A stretch of DNA of 64,000 bases from Niabella beijingensis (GCF_020034665.1 NZ_JAIQDI010000001.1:3038001-3102000), one strand, 5' to 3'. Counted from the first letter of the stretch, positions 17,054 to 26,702 are shown. Program-made: numbers and translations. The notes: a model not told the origin generated them from the sequence alone.

Positions 17054-17248
17054 AGCAGCTGTTTGGCATAGTTTCTGCTTTATGTATTATGTACACGTTC
17101 TTTATATAGTGCAGTTCTGAAAAATCGGTTTAGCATTCTTTTAACAGGCCGGTTGTAATAATGGCAAGGATATTGCGTTTATAAATATAAGAACAAAGAG
17201 TTTTAAAAAAGATAGTCAATTTTCTCATAAGCAGTTAGTTTTGGTTGC

Positions 17249-17278
17249 GACCCCTGTTTCTACAGGGGTCTATTTTTT
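17249..17278 (+). terminator. Terminator with T8, overlapping the 3' end of the vanZ-like gene
   Basis: GACCCCTGT / ACAGGGGTC arms (17249-17257, 17262-17270), 4-nt loop, then TATTTTTTTT. It serves the plus-strand gene ending at 17053. The right arm codes for the last residues of the convergent vanZ-like gene. Confidence 0.75.
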
Positions 17279-17649
17279 TTCAGCAGGTAGAAGCTGGCGG
17301 CCAGTCCCAGCGCAGCACCAGCACCATCTGCAAGGATGTCGAACACATCAAAGGAGCGGTTGGGGATGTACCATTTCTGTACATACTCCATTACAATGCC
17401 ATATGCCAAAGCGGCAACAGCAGTGGCAACAAGTCTTCCGTTAACAGGAACAACTGTTGTACTTCGCATCAACCAGATATTCCATATCAGCACCAGCAAT
17501 GTAAACATGCCGGTGTGCACCCATTTGTCGAAATAGGGGATCTTATCAAAAAAGCTTTCTTTTGGAAAGGCAGCGCCGGGCAGGGTGAGCAATACAAGGG
17601 TGATCAAAAAATAAAGAATGGCGCCGGCGAATATATAACCTCTTTTCAT
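17260..17649 (-). CDS. VanZ-like family membrane protein
   Basis: 129 residues with four predicted helices (about 5-24, 42-60, 72-90, 105-122). FFDKIPYFDKWVHTGMFTLL near 33-52 and ...IVMEYVQKWYIPNRSFDVFDILAD near 86-108 are the polar motifs of VanZ-like proteins. VanZ gives low teicoplanin resistance in enterococci; single VanZ-like genes in other bacteria have no settled role. The stop codon lies inside a terminator hairpin for the opposite strand. A hairpin at 17672-17696 separates it from gcvH, so it is probably transcribed on its own. Confidence 0.85.
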   Translation of the reverse strand: MKRGYIFAGAILYFLITLVLLTLPGAAFPKESFFDKIPYFDKWVHTGMFTLLVLIWNIWLMRSTTVVPVNGRLVATAVAALAYGIVMEYVQKWYIPNRSFDVFDILADGAGAALGLAASFYLLKKNRPL

Positions 17650-17666
17650 TTAATAGTTTAAATAAA

Positions 17667-17696
17667 GAAAAAGCCAGTCACGAGATGTGATTGGCT
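17667..17696 (-). terminator. Terminator after gcvH
   Basis: AGCCAGTCAC / GTGATTGGCT arms (17672-17681, 17687-17696) with one G-T mismatch and a 5-nt loop; the minus strand continues with T5. Confidence 0.7.
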
Positions 17697-17743
17697 GTAA
17701 GTATTTTGAATAGGGCGCTGCAAACGCCTTTTAATAAAACGGA

Positions 17744-18121
17744 TTAACCCACCAGTGCCTGGTAAGCGGCAGCATCCAGCAAGTTGGCAACATCCGCCGG
17801 ATTGGAAACCTTCATTTTGATCATCCAGCCTTCGCCATAAGGATCGGTGTTTACAAGTTCAGGTGCATTTCCCAGCGCTTCATTCAGCTCGGTAACTTCA
17901 CCATCAACAGGAAGGAAAAGGTCGGAAACTGTCTTTACGGCTTCCACTGTTCCGAAAACATCACCGGCTTTCAATGCTTTGCCAATTGTTTCCACCTCTA
18001 CATATACGATGTCGCCTAACTCTCTCTGGGCAAAATCGGTAATGCCAATGGTGGCAATGTCGCCCTCAAGGCTGATCCATTCATGATCTTTGGTATAACG
18101 TAAGGTCTCTGGGTAACTCAT
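17744..18121 (-). CDS. gcvH: Glycine cleavage system H protein
   Basis: 125 residues, normal length. It carries the aminomethyl group on a lipoyl arm between the P, T and L proteins. The lipoylation site is Lys63 in GTVEAVKTVSDL. RYTKDHEW, ITDFAQRELGDIVYVE and NTDPYGEGWMIK are all typical. No gcvP or gcvT is nearby, as is usual in Bacteroidetes. The 294 bp upstream also hold the promoter of the divergent receptor gene. A terminator follows at 17667-17696. Confidence 0.96.
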   Translation of the reverse strand: MSYPETLRYTKDHEWISLEGDIATIGITDFAQRELGDIVYVEVETIGKALKAGDVFGTVEAVKTVSDLFLPVDGEVTELNEALGNAPELVNTDPYGEGWMIKMKVSNPADVANLLDAAAYQALVG

Positions 18122-18386
18122 AACAATATTTTAGAGTACAAATATGAGTAAACGAACCCAATATTCCATTTTTAAGTATGGAATTTTTAAAGGATTGCTA
18201 ATTTTTAAAAAACCTGTTAAACAGTTGTAACATTTTTCTCCGCGATACGATTTATGGTATCAGGTGCCGCCAAGTTTTTTGTTGCATACAGGCAATGGCA
18301 GGTCCTCTTAAATGGCTTTTTGTCACAATTAACCGGTGTTTTGCCCCATTTACCGGTAATCGCTGGATGAAGGAGTGACGGGCCCA

Positions 18387-18394
18387 TAGCTTTG
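18387..18394 (+). promoter_or_regulatory. TAnnTTTG promoter element for outer-membrane protein 1
   Basis: TAGCTTTG, 20 nt upstream of ATG 18415. Confidence 0.55.
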
Positions 18395-18414
18395 TAGCGT
18401 ACAATAAAAATAAT

Positions 18415-20853
18415 ATGAGAAAGATTTTTTTGGCCGGGCTTTGTTTTTGGAGTGCTTTAACACAGGCACAGAGTATTTCAGGCAGGATTGAAGGGGCCGA
18501 CACTAAACCACTGGAACAGGCATCCGTTACACTTTTAAATATAAAAGACTCCTCTGTACAGAAGGTGACTGCCGCTGATAAAAGCGGCGTTTACCGGTTT
18601 GAAAAACCAGACGCCGGGACCTACCTGGTAATGGCTTCCAATGTAGGGTATACCCCTGCTTATTCCGAAGCCATTCAGTTTGACGGCAAAGACACCACCC
18701 TGGCTGTTATGACGCTGGAAAAAGGTAACACCCAGCTGGCAGGTGTGGTAGTGACGGCCAAGCGGCCGATGATCGAGGCCAAACCCGGGAAGATGGTGCT
18801 CAATGTGGAATCCATGCCCTCCAATACGGGTTTGAACGCGCTGGAACTCCTGGAAAAATCACCTGGTGTAACCGTGGACAATGACGGCAATGTAAGTCTG
18901 AAGGGAAAGCCGGGCGTATTAATACTGATCGACGGAAAGCCGACCTATATGAGCGGACAAACACTGGCCAATTTTCTCAAAAGCATCCAGAGCAATGGTG
19001 TGGACCAGATCGAGATCATGACCAGTCCGCCCGCAAAATACGATGCAGCTGGTAATGCAGGCATCATCAATATTAAAACCAAAAAGGGAGTGGTGAAGGG
19101 GATCAACGGAACTGCCAACCTGGGCTTTAACCAGGGTATTTATCCCAACTATTTCGGAGACATCAACTTCAATTACCGCGGAGAAAAGGTCAATCTTTTT
19201 GGAGGTTATAATGGCGGAAAATGGGAGAATAAAAGTAAGCAATTTATCGACCGCAATTTTTATGAAGAGGGAAAATTCGATGGTTCTTCAGATCAGCTGG
19301 CACACCGTCATGGTTTTGGGGATTACCACAGCGTAAAGCTGGGCATGGATTACTATTTCTCAAAGAAGGACGTGGCGGGCGTGGTAGTAAATGGTAATTT
19401 CTATAACTGGAACCAAAACCAGGAACTGAGCTCCAATCTGCGGGATGTATCCGGGGCCGTGAAATCTATATTGAAATCCCAGAGCTTTAATGGCGGAGAC
19501 GGCAATAATATCAGCACCAATGTCAATTACAAGCACAGTTTTGATTCGGCCGGAAGGGAATGGACAGTTGACCTCGACCAGGCATATTATAAAAGTACAG
19601 GAAACAACAAACTGATCACCCAGCCGCAAACCGCGCAGGGCGAAAATAACGGAGCCGCTACCACCTTATTGGGAAAATCGCCCTCCGATATCCGTATCTA
19701 CAGTGTGAAAACCGACTATGTGCATCCGTTTAAAAAAGAGCTGAAGCTGGAGGCCGGTCTTAAAAGCAGTTTCTCGTCTACCGACAATGCCGCCAACTAC
19801 CTGCGGGATGAGGGCGCCGGATGGTTTCCCGATGATTCCATCAGCAATCATTTTATCTACAAGGAAAATATTAATGCTGCCTATGCCACGCTGACAAAAA
19901 AGGTAAAAAAATGGGAGTTGAGTGCAGGGCTGCGGGTGGAGAATACCATCGCAAAGGGCCACGAACTGCGTACCGATTCTTCGTTCAAACGGAACTACAC
20001 CAATTTTTTCCCATCCGTAGGGGCGGCCTTAAATGTTAACGATAACAACCAGTTAACGCTGAACTACAACAGAAGGATCACCCGGCCAGATTTTGAGTCG
20101 CTGAACCCTGCGATATTTTTCCTCGATTCATTGACCTATGGTCAGGGTAACCCTTACCTGATGCCCCAGTTTACCAATAACATCGAAATGAGCCATACCT
20201 TTAAAAGGATGCTGACCACCACCCTCAACTATACAAAGACCAATGATGTGATTACACAGTTCCTGAAGCAGAATACGGAAGAAAAAAGAACCTACCAGAC
20301 GGTGGAGAACCTCAGCTCGATGCGGCAGTGGGGTGCTTCGGTAATGTTTAACAAACAGCTTACCAAATGGTGGTCCCTGAATGTATTTGCCAATGCCACC
20401 ACCAATCATTACAAGGGAATATACAGTAATGGTAAAGTTAATGACCCCATTACCATCGACTATATAGGGTTTAATTCCAATATGACCAACTCCTTTACCT
20501 TCCTTAAAACCTGGGGCGCGGAATTAAGCGGCTGGTATGTGGCAAAGGATGGTGACGGAGGATTGGTGATCTTTAGAAATATGGGTGCTCTCAATGCCAT
20601 GCTGTCGAAACAGCTGTTCAATAAAAAAGCTACTATTAAAGCAGGGGTGCGGGATATCTTCAGAACCCAGGTATTTGATGCCACTTCCCGCTACAGCGAT
20701 GTGGATATTTACATCAGAAATGAACGTGACAGCCGCAGGTTCAATATATCCTTTACCTATAAGTTCGGCAAAAACAATATCGCCCCTGTACGAAACAGGC
20801 GGAGCGGCTCTTCCGACGAACAGAACCGGGTGAAAAGCGGAGGAGGAAGCTAG
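18415..20853 (+). CDS. TonB-dependent receptor-like outer-membrane beta-barrel protein, copy 1
   Basis: 812 residues. Signal peptide 1-18 (ending TQAQ). A carboxypeptidase-regulatory-like beta-sandwich follows at about 20-105 (SISGRIEGADTKPLEQASVT). A plug-like domain spans 115-225 (PMIEAKPGKMVLNVES, then PPAKYDAAGNAGIINIKTKK), and an OMP_b-brl_3 barrel takes up the rest. It ends in a Ser/Gly-rich tail (SSDEQNRVKSGGGS). This architecture is that of Bacteroidetes TonB-receptor relatives that import unknown ligands; no TonB box could be assigned. The next gene is a clear paralogue, so this is a tandem duplication. Confidence 0.85.
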   Translation: MRKIFLAGLCFWSALTQAQSISGRIEGADTKPLEQASVTLLNIKDSSVQKVTAADKSGVYRFEKPDAGTYLVMASNVGYTPAYSEAIQFDGKDTTLAVMTLEKGNTQLAGVVVTAKRPMIEAKPGKMVLNVESMPSNTGLNALELLEKSPGVTVDNDGNVSLKGKPGVLILIDGKPTYMSGQTLANFLKSIQSNGVDQIEIMTSPPAKYDAAGNAGIINIKTKKGVVKGINGTANLGFNQGIYPNYFGDINFNYRGEKVNLFGGYNGGKWENKSKQFIDRNFYEEGKFDGSSDQLAHRHGFGDYHSVKLGMDYYFSKKDVAGVVVNGNFYNWNQNQELSSNLRDVSGAVKSILKSQSFNGGDGNNISTNVNYKHSFDSAGREWTVDLDQAYYKSTGNNKLITQPQTAQGENNGAATTLLGKSPSDIRIYSVKTDYVHPFKKELKLEAGLKSSFSSTDNAANYLRDEGAGWFPDDSISNHFIYKENINAAYATLTKKVKKWELSAGLRVENTIAKGHELRTDSSFKRNYTNFFPSVGAALNVNDNNQLTLNYNRRITRPDFESLNPAIFFLDSLTYGQGNPYLMPQFTNNIEMSHTFKRMLTTTLNYTKTNDVITQFLKQNTEEKRTYQTVENLSSMRQWGASVMFNKQLTKWWSLNVFANATTNHYKGIYSNGKVNDPITIDYIGFNSNMTNSFTFLKTWGAELSGWYVAKDGDGGLVIFRNMGALNAMLSKQLFNKKATIKAGVRDIFRTQVFDATSRYSDVDIYIRNERDSRRFNISFTYKFGKNNIAPVRNRRSGSSDEQNRVKSGGGS

Positions 20854-21152
20854 CGATAAGCTATCAGCAGGCAGCGGTAAGCCCTCATTGGTCAGAAATT
20901 AGTTGTCAGAATTGAGATTGAAGATCTCCGTCAATGATGAAGCTGAAAGCTGATGGCTGATAGCTGATTTCTGACAGCTCACTTCTCACCTCTCAAATAC
21001 TGTTACTTCCATCTGATAACAGTCCTCTCTTGTTTTAACCTGAAAAAACAACCATTCGCAGGATATTTTTTACCATTAGACGACGATCGGTTCCGTGGCT
21101 TCGATTTAACATATATGTTTGCTGCTTCAAAAACGACAACAACACACTTTTT
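20854..21152. repeat. Intergenic region with AGCTATCAGC / GCTGATAGCT inverted repeats
   Basis: 299 bp without a gene. AGCTATCAGC (20859-20868) is complementary to GCTGATAGCT (20956-20965), and GTCAGAAAT (20891-20899) to ATTTCTGAC (20967-20975). The order is A-B-A'-B'. A short AGCTGA-rich tandem run sits at 20941-20966. No promoter motif stands out before the second receptor gene. Confidence 0.6.
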
Positions 21153-23609
21153 ATGAAACGACTACTAACACCGGCACTACTATTGTTCTTCCATGCGGCA
21201 ACTCATGCGCAGACGATCTCAGGAGCCGTAAAAGACGACGCCGGAAAGCCAGCCGAGAAAGCCACCGTATCTTTATTAAATGCTGTGGACTCTTCTATTG
21301 TAAAACTGGATGCAGCAAAAGCCGATGGTACCTATCAGTTCGAAACAATCGGGAACGGGCGGTACCTGATAATGGCCAGCAATGTGGGTTTCAATACCGC
21401 CTATTCGGCGGCATTTGATTACACAGGAGCGGATATAAAACTGAACGAACTGGTGCTTGAAAAAGCCAGTACTCAACTACAGGGGGTAGTGGTTACTGCC
21501 AAACGTCCCCTGGTGGAAGTAAAACCCGGACGCATGGTGGTAAATGTGGAAGGAACGATCAATGCCACTGGCAACGACGGATTGGAATTGTTGCGCAAAT
21601 CGCCCGGAGTGCTGGTGGATAAGGATGATAACATCAGCATGGCCGGCAAGAACGGTGTACGCATATACATTGACGGCAAACCTTCTCCCTTAACGGGTGC
21701 CGACCTGGCCAGTTACCTCCGTTCCCTGCAGTCTTCTGATATCGAATCGATAGAGCTGATCACCAACCCTTCCGCAAAATATGAGGCGGCGGGCAATGCC
21801 GGGATCATTAACATCCGGCTCAAAAAGAACAAGGCTTTTGGAACCAACGGTACCATTACGGCAGGCGCCAACGTGGCCACTTATGCCAATTATAACGGGG
21901 GCTTCAACATTAACCATCGCAACAAAAAAGTGAACCTCTTTGGAAACTACAATTACAGCCAGGGACTGCGTTTTAACAAGCAATACATCCTGCGGGATGT
22001 AAGTGATAGCCTGTTCGATCAGCACATGATCTCCAAAAGCTACTCAAAAGCGCACAACTTCAAAGCGGGCATGGACTATTTCATCAATGATAAAAATACG
22101 ATCGGTATCATGGTGAACGGCAATATTTCCGATGTGGACCGCAGAGAGCCCGGTGATATGCCCATTACCTACAAGCCTACCAATACCGTAGACCGGATCC
22201 TGTACACCAATACCCAAACCCTCCGGGACCGCAGCAATTATAATGGTAACCTCAACTACCGCTATGCGGATACCTCCGGCCGGGAACTGAACGTGGACCT
22301 GGATTACGGGTATTTCAATATCGACGGGAACCAGTATGTGCCCAATATTTACAGACGCGCTTCCGACGGGGCAGAGGTGAACCGCAATATCTACCGGATC
22401 ATTACGGCTACGGATATCGACCTTTATTCTTTTAAACTGGATTATGAGCAGCCGTTCTTTAAAGGAAAGCTGGGATATGGTGGTAAACTGAATTTTGTAA
22501 ACACCGGCAACGATTTTAAAAACTACGATGCCAACGGATCCTCCGAGTCGCTGGATTACGGAAAGAGCAACTACTTTAAATACAAGGAAAACGTAAATGC
22601 CTTGTACGTGAATTATAACCGCGCTTACAAAACCTTCTCGTACCAGTTGGGTTTAAGAGCAGAAAATACCAATTCCGACGGTATTTCCACAGGAAAGCAA
22701 TGGGATGAAGCAAGTCAGACCTATAAGGATTATGAAGGCAAGGTAAAAAGGAATTATACCGACTTCTTCCCCAGTGCGTCCATCACGTATAATAAAAATC
22801 CGATGAACCAGTGGAGTATCAGCTACAGCCGCCGGATCGACCGCCCGGATTATGATGACCTGAACCCGTTTGAATACCGGCTGAATGATTATTTGTATGC
22901 CCGCGGTAATACCAACTTAAGACCGCAGTATACCAATACCATCGGCATTACCCATACCTATAAGTATAAGCTCAATACCTCATTAAACTACAGCCATGTA
23001 AAAGACATGTTTGTACAGCTGATCGATACCATCGATAGAACAAAATCGTTCCAGACAAATGAGAACCTGGCCAACCAGGATGTATTCAGCCTGAATGTTT
23101 CCTATCCCTTCACGTATAAAACCTATACCTTCTTCTCCAATCTTACGGCCAACTACTCCTTGTACGAAGCGAATTTCGGAGACGGAAAGGTCATCAATAC
23201 AAAAAATTTCAATGTGCAGTATTTTATGCAGCATTCGCTGAAGTTTGGTAAAACCTGGACAGCAGAGCTGACCGGCCTGTATCTGTCGCCCTTTGTATGG
23301 GCCGGAACATTCAGAGGAAAGTCGATGGGCTTCATCAGCACAGGACTGCAAAAGACCATCCTGAAAGGAGATGGTACCATAAAGGCCAGTGTGGATGATC
23401 TATTTAAAACCATGCGGTTTACCGGGGATATGAACTTTGCCGGAGCCTATACCTATGTGATCGCCAAGTGGGACAGCCGCCAGTTCAAGCTGAACTTTAC
23501 CTATAAATTTGGTAATAAACAGGTGAAATCCGCCCGTCAGCGCAAGACCGGTCTGGACGATGAAAGCAAACGGGCCAGCGGCGGTGGCAGCTCCACCCCG
23601 GGTCAGTAA
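21153..23609 (+). CDS. TonB-dependent receptor-like outer-membrane beta-barrel protein, copy 2
   Basis: 818 residues, signal peptide 1-19 (ending THAQ). Same order as the gene before it: CarboxypepD_reg-like sandwich (20-105, TISGAVKDDAGKPAEKATVS), plug (115-225, RPLVEVKPGRMVVNVEG and NPSAKYEAAGNAGIINIRLK), and barrel. It again ends in a basic Ser/Gly tail (DDESKRASGGGSSTPGQ). The two proteins align through most of their length by eye, with the same VVVTAKRP strand and AKYxAAGNAGIINI plug motif. Probably takes part in uptake of a related ligand. A terminator follows. Confidence 0.85.
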   Translation: MKRLLTPALLLFFHAATHAQTISGAVKDDAGKPAEKATVSLLNAVDSSIVKLDAAKADGTYQFETIGNGRYLIMASNVGFNTAYSAAFDYTGADIKLNELVLEKASTQLQGVVVTAKRPLVEVKPGRMVVNVEGTINATGNDGLELLRKSPGVLVDKDDNISMAGKNGVRIYIDGKPSPLTGADLASYLRSLQSSDIESIELITNPSAKYEAAGNAGIINIRLKKNKAFGTNGTITAGANVATYANYNGGFNINHRNKKVNLFGNYNYSQGLRFNKQYILRDVSDSLFDQHMISKSYSKAHNFKAGMDYFINDKNTIGIMVNGNISDVDRREPGDMPITYKPTNTVDRILYTNTQTLRDRSNYNGNLNYRYADTSGRELNVDLDYGYFNIDGNQYVPNIYRRASDGAEVNRNIYRIITATDIDLYSFKLDYEQPFFKGKLGYGGKLNFVNTGNDFKNYDANGSSESLDYGKSNYFKYKENVNALYVNYNRAYKTFSYQLGLRAENTNSDGISTGKQWDEASQTYKDYEGKVKRNYTDFFPSASITYNKNPMNQWSISYSRRIDRPDYDDLNPFEYRLNDYLYARGNTNLRPQYTNTIGITHTYKYKLNTSLNYSHVKDMFVQLIDTIDRTKSFQTNENLANQDVFSLNVSYPFTYKTYTFFSNLTANYSLYEANFGDGKVINTKNFNVQYFMQHSLKFGKTWTAELTGLYLSPFVWAGTFRGKSMGFISTGLQKTILKGDGTIKASVDDLFKTMRFTGDMNFAGAYTYVIAKWDSRQFKLNFTYKFGNKQVKSARQRKTGLDDESKRASGGGSSTPGQ

Positions 23610-23636
23610 GGATCTTGGTTTTGTTAGTAATAGGTA

Positions 23637-23669
23637 AAAGTTGCTGGCGCAGGCCGGCAACTTTTTTTT
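23637..23669 (+). terminator. Terminator after outer-membrane protein 2
   Basis: AAAGTTGCTGGC / GCCGGCAACTTT arms (23637-23648, 23653-23664), one wobble pair, 4-nt loop, then T-run. Confidence 0.8.
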
Positions 23670-23730
23670 ATACCGGCATGCGGGGCCGGAGAAAACCAGC
23701 CCTCTTTTTTCATTTACCCGCTGACGGATA

Positions 23731-23738
23731 TATCTTTG
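23731..23738 (+). promoter_or_regulatory. TAnnTTTG element directly before tsaE
   Basis: TATCTTTG ends 4 nt before the ATG at 23743; predicts a leaderless mRNA. Confidence 0.6.
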
Positions 23739-23742
23739 CCGG

Positions 23743-24168
23743 ATGAAAAAGATATTTTCATTAAACGATATCATACCGATTGCCGGGTGGCTGCTGCAAC
23801 AGATGGACGATAAAAAGATCATTGCTTTTTACGGACAGATGGGCGCAGGCAAAACCACGCTGATCTATACCATCTGCCAGGTATTGCAGGTGGAGGATGT
23901 GGTCAGCAGTCCTACCTTTTCCATTATCAACGAATACCGTTTTACGGATGAGGGAAAACCCGCCTCCGTATACCATATGGATCTGTACCGCCTCCGGGAT
24001 GAGGAAGAGGCCGTCCGGGCCGGGGTGGAAGACTGTCTTTACAGTGGCCATTATTGTTTTGTGGAATGGCCGGAGAAGGCCCCTGAGCTTTTCCCGGAAG
24101 GTACATTGTACGTATCGCTGACCGTAATTGACGGAGACCAGCGGGAGCTGGAAATACTTAAAAAATAA
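23743..24168 (+). CDS. tsaE: tRNA t6A37 threonylcarbamoyltransferase ATPase TsaE
   Basis: 141 residues. TsaE is the ATPase partner of TsaB/TsaD in making the t6A37 modification of ANN-decoding tRNAs. Walker A is GQMGAGKTT (31-39), SSPTFSIINEY is the usual following motif, MDLYRL and ...CFVEWPEKAPELFP complete the signature. It is essential in many bacteria. It is preceded by a promoter element at 4 nt and followed by a 70-nt gap before ald. Confidence 0.95.
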   Translation: MKKIFSLNDIIPIAGWLLQQMDDKKIIAFYGQMGAGKTTLIYTICQVLQVEDVVSSPTFSIINEYRFTDEGKPASVYHMDLYRLRDEEEAVRAGVEDCLYSGHYCFVEWPEKAPELFPEGTLYVSLTVIDGDQRELEILKK

Positions 24169-24238
24169 GTAGCTTTACAGCTTAAACCATATCAGATAAC
24201 TTAAACCCTTTTGTAGCTCTTTCCGGACGCCGTCTTTT

Positions 24239-25453
24239 ATGAGTAAGATAAAAACCATAGTGAGTACCTCCTTCAGTTATGAAACGCAGGAGGAAACATT
24301 GGATATTCGTGTAAAAGGTGGGGGCATGACCATCGGTATCCCCAAGGAGATCGCCTTTCAGGAAAACCGGGTGTCTCTTACCCCGGATGCCGTAGCTGTT
24401 TTGATCAATAACGGCCATGCTGTTATCGTAGAACATAATGCAGGTGAGGCCGCACATTTCCGGGATGCGGATTACAGCGAGGCCGGAGCCAGGATCGTTT
24501 ATTCGAGGGAGGATGTTTTTAAAGCGCCCATCCTTTTAAAAAGTGCACCGGTGGTGGAGGAAGACCTGCCACTGCTGCAATACAACCAGATCATTATTTC
24601 CCCGCTGCACCTTTCCACCCTCCGGCGGGAGGTGCTGCACACCATGATGCAGAAGAAGATCACCGCCCTTTCATTTGAAAACCTTAAGGACGACAGCGAT
24701 TCCTATCCCATTGTCCGGAGCATGAGCGAGATCGCCGGCAGCGCTGTGATGCTGATTGCGGCCCAGTACCTGGGCTCCGCCAATCATGGCAAAGGCGTAT
24801 TGCTGGGAGGCATCACCGGTATTGCCCCCACCAAGGTAGTGATCATCGGGGCCGGTATCGTGGGCGAATATGCCGCCCGGGCCGCACTGGCATTGGGGGC
24901 GTCTGTAAAGCTGTTCGACAGCAATATCTCGCGCTTAAAGCGCCTGGAAAATACCATCGGTCACCGGTTATGGACCTCCGTTCTGGAGCCGAAACTCCTG
25001 GCCAAACAGCTGAAGACCTGTGAAGTGGCGGTAGGCGCCCTGGCCAATGAATCGGGCAGAACACCCCTGGTGGTAACAGAAGAAATGGTAAGCGGCATGC
25101 GGCAGGGATCGGTGATTATTGATGCCACCATCGACCGGGGGGGCTGTTTTGAAACCTCGGAAGTAACCTCGCATGAAAGTCCTATTTTTTTGAAATACGG
25201 CGTTATCCACTATTGCGTGCCTAATATCCCTTCAGGATTTGCCCGTACCGCCTCCCAGGCCATCAGCAATGTGCTGGCACCGTTGCTGATAGAGGCCGGC
25301 GATGAAGGTGGCATTGAGCGGCTGGCATGGCACCAGCTGCACCTGCGGAACGGCATTTACCTTTTTAAGGGTTACCTCACCAATTTTTACCTCAGTCAGC
25401 GGTTTGATCTCCGGTATACGGATCTGAACCTGCTTATTGCGAGCCAGCGATGA
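24239..25453 (+). CDS. ald: Alanine dehydrogenase
   Basis: 404 residues. It interconverts L-alanine and pyruvate with NAD. The N-terminal extension (about 30 residues before MTIGIPKEIAFQENRVSLTP) is the long form I associate with Bacteroidetes. The NAD-binding site is VVIIGAGIVGEYAARAALALG near 200-220, and KEIAFQENRVSL contains the substrate-binding Arg/Lys. MSEIAGSAVMLIAAQYL and IDRGGCFETS are family signatures; a transhydrogenase-alpha relationship is possible but the fold and length fit Ald. A hairpin terminator follows. Confidence 0.88.
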   Translation: MSKIKTIVSTSFSYETQEETLDIRVKGGGMTIGIPKEIAFQENRVSLTPDAVAVLINNGHAVIVEHNAGEAAHFRDADYSEAGARIVYSREDVFKAPILLKSAPVVEEDLPLLQYNQIIISPLHLSTLRREVLHTMMQKKITALSFENLKDDSDSYPIVRSMSEIAGSAVMLIAAQYLGSANHGKGVLLGGITGIAPTKVVIIGAGIVGEYAARAALALGASVKLFDSNISRLKRLENTIGHRLWTSVLEPKLLAKQLKTCEVAVGALANESGRTPLVVTEEMVSGMRQGSVIIDATIDRGGCFETSEVTSHESPIFLKYGVIHYCVPNIPSGFARTASQAISNVLAPLLIEAGDEGGIERLAWHQLHLRNGIYLFKGYLTNFYLSQRFDLRYTDLNLLIASQR

Positions 25454-25460
25454 GCGAAGC

Positions 25461-25492
25461 AAACCTGTAAGGTTTCAAAAACCTTAAGGTTT
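25461..25492 (+). terminator. Terminator after ald
   Basis: AAACCTGTAAGGTTT / AAACCTTAAGGTTT arms (25461-25475, 25479-25492), one bulge, followed by T-rich sequence. Nearly the same hairpin family as 38454-38486. Confidence 0.65.
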
Positions 25493-25499
25493 TAGGCCT

Positions 25500-25507
25500 T
25501 AACTTTG
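25500..25507 (+). promoter_or_regulatory. TAnnTTTG element directly before hflX
   Basis: TAACTTTG with 7 nt to the ATG at 25515; leaderless or nearly so. Confidence 0.55.
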
Positions 25508-25514
25508 CCCCTTC

Positions 25515-26702
25515 ATGCTTGATAAGAAGAACATAATACAGGGAACAGAAACAGCGGTGATCGTTGGTGTGGTCACCAAGGACCAGACCGAGCAGCAGGT
25601 GACCGAATACCTGGACGAGCTGGCTTTTTTGGCCGAGACCGCAGGGGCAGAAACAAAGAAACGTTTCATTCAGAAATTACAGCACCCGGATACCCGCACT
25701 TTTGTGGGCAAGGGAAAACTGGAGGAGATCCGCCAGTATTGCATCACTCATGGTGTCAATCTGGTCATTTTTGATGATGAGCTTTCCGGTGCACAGATCA
25801 ATAATATCACCACCGCTATCGGTGTAAAAACCATCGACCGGTCGGACCTGATCCTGGATATTTTTGCCCGGCGGGCAAAAACGGCAGAGGCCAAGGCCCA
25901 GGTGGAGCTGGCGCAGTACCAGTATATTTTACCCCGCCTGCGCGGGATGTGGAAGCACCTGGAGCGGCTGGGAGGGGGCATCGGCACCCGGGGACCGGGA
26001 GAAACGGAAATAGAGACCGACCGCCGGATCGTACGGGAGAAAATTTCGCTGTTGCGGAACCGGCTGAAGGAAATCGACAAACAGTCTGCCACCCAACGCA
26101 AGAACCGCGGGGAGTTCATCCGTGTGGCCCTGGTAGGCTATACCAATGTGGGCAAAAGCACCATTATGAACCTGCTGAGCAAACGTGAAGTGTTTGCGGA
26201 AAATAAGTTATTCGCGACCCTGGATACTACGACCAGCAAGGTGGTTTTTGAAAATACACCCTTTCTGCTGAGCGATACGGTAGGGTTCATCCGCAAGCTG
26301 CCGCACCACCTCATCGAAAGCTTTAAAAGTACGCTGGATGAAGTACGCGAAGCAGACATACTCATCCATGTGATCGATATATCCCATCCTCAGTATGAGG
26401 ACCAGATGGCAGTGGTGAACAAAACCCTTCAGGAGCTGAAGGCCTTTGACAAACCTATGATCACCGTTTTTAATAAAATGGATCTTTACGAACAGCAGAC
26501 CTTTGATGAGTGGCTGGGGGAAGACACCAAAAAAGAGATCCTCCAGGATCTTTACGACCGCTGGAACCATGAAACCGGCGGCAATGCCGTATTTGTTGCT
26601 GCCACCGAAAGACGGAATGTGGAAGGCCTGCGCGACACCATTCTGAATAAGGTAAAAGAATTGTACCAGATCCGGTATCCGTACAAAACGATGTTTTTTT
26701 AA
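25515..26702 (+). CDS. hflX: GTPase HflX
   Basis: 395 residues. HflX is a ribosome-splitting/rescue GTPase. The N-terminal domain ends about 195 with the GxGETE motif (GTRGPGETEIETDRR). The G domain has P-loop GYTNVGKST (208-216), DTVGFIRKLPHHLIESFKSTL, and NKMDLY. The final strand IRYPYKTMFF is normal. The ald terminator lies between the two genes, so it has its own promoter. Confidence 0.95.
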   Translation: MLDKKNIIQGTETAVIVGVVTKDQTEQQVTEYLDELAFLAETAGAETKKRFIQKLQHPDTRTFVGKGKLEEIRQYCITHGVNLVIFDDELSGAQINNITTAIGVKTIDRSDLILDIFARRAKTAEAKAQVELAQYQYILPRLRGMWKHLERLGGGIGTRGPGETEIETDRRIVREKISLLRNRLKEIDKQSATQRKNRGEFIRVALVGYTNVGKSTIMNLLSKREVFAENKLFATLDTTTSKVVFENTPFLLSDTVGFIRKLPHHLIESFKSTLDEVREADILIHVIDISHPQYEDQMAVVNKTLQELKAFDKPMITVFNKMDLYEQQTFDEWLGEDTKKEILQDLYDRWNHETGGNAVFVAATERRNVEGLRDTILNKVKELYQIRYPYKTMFF

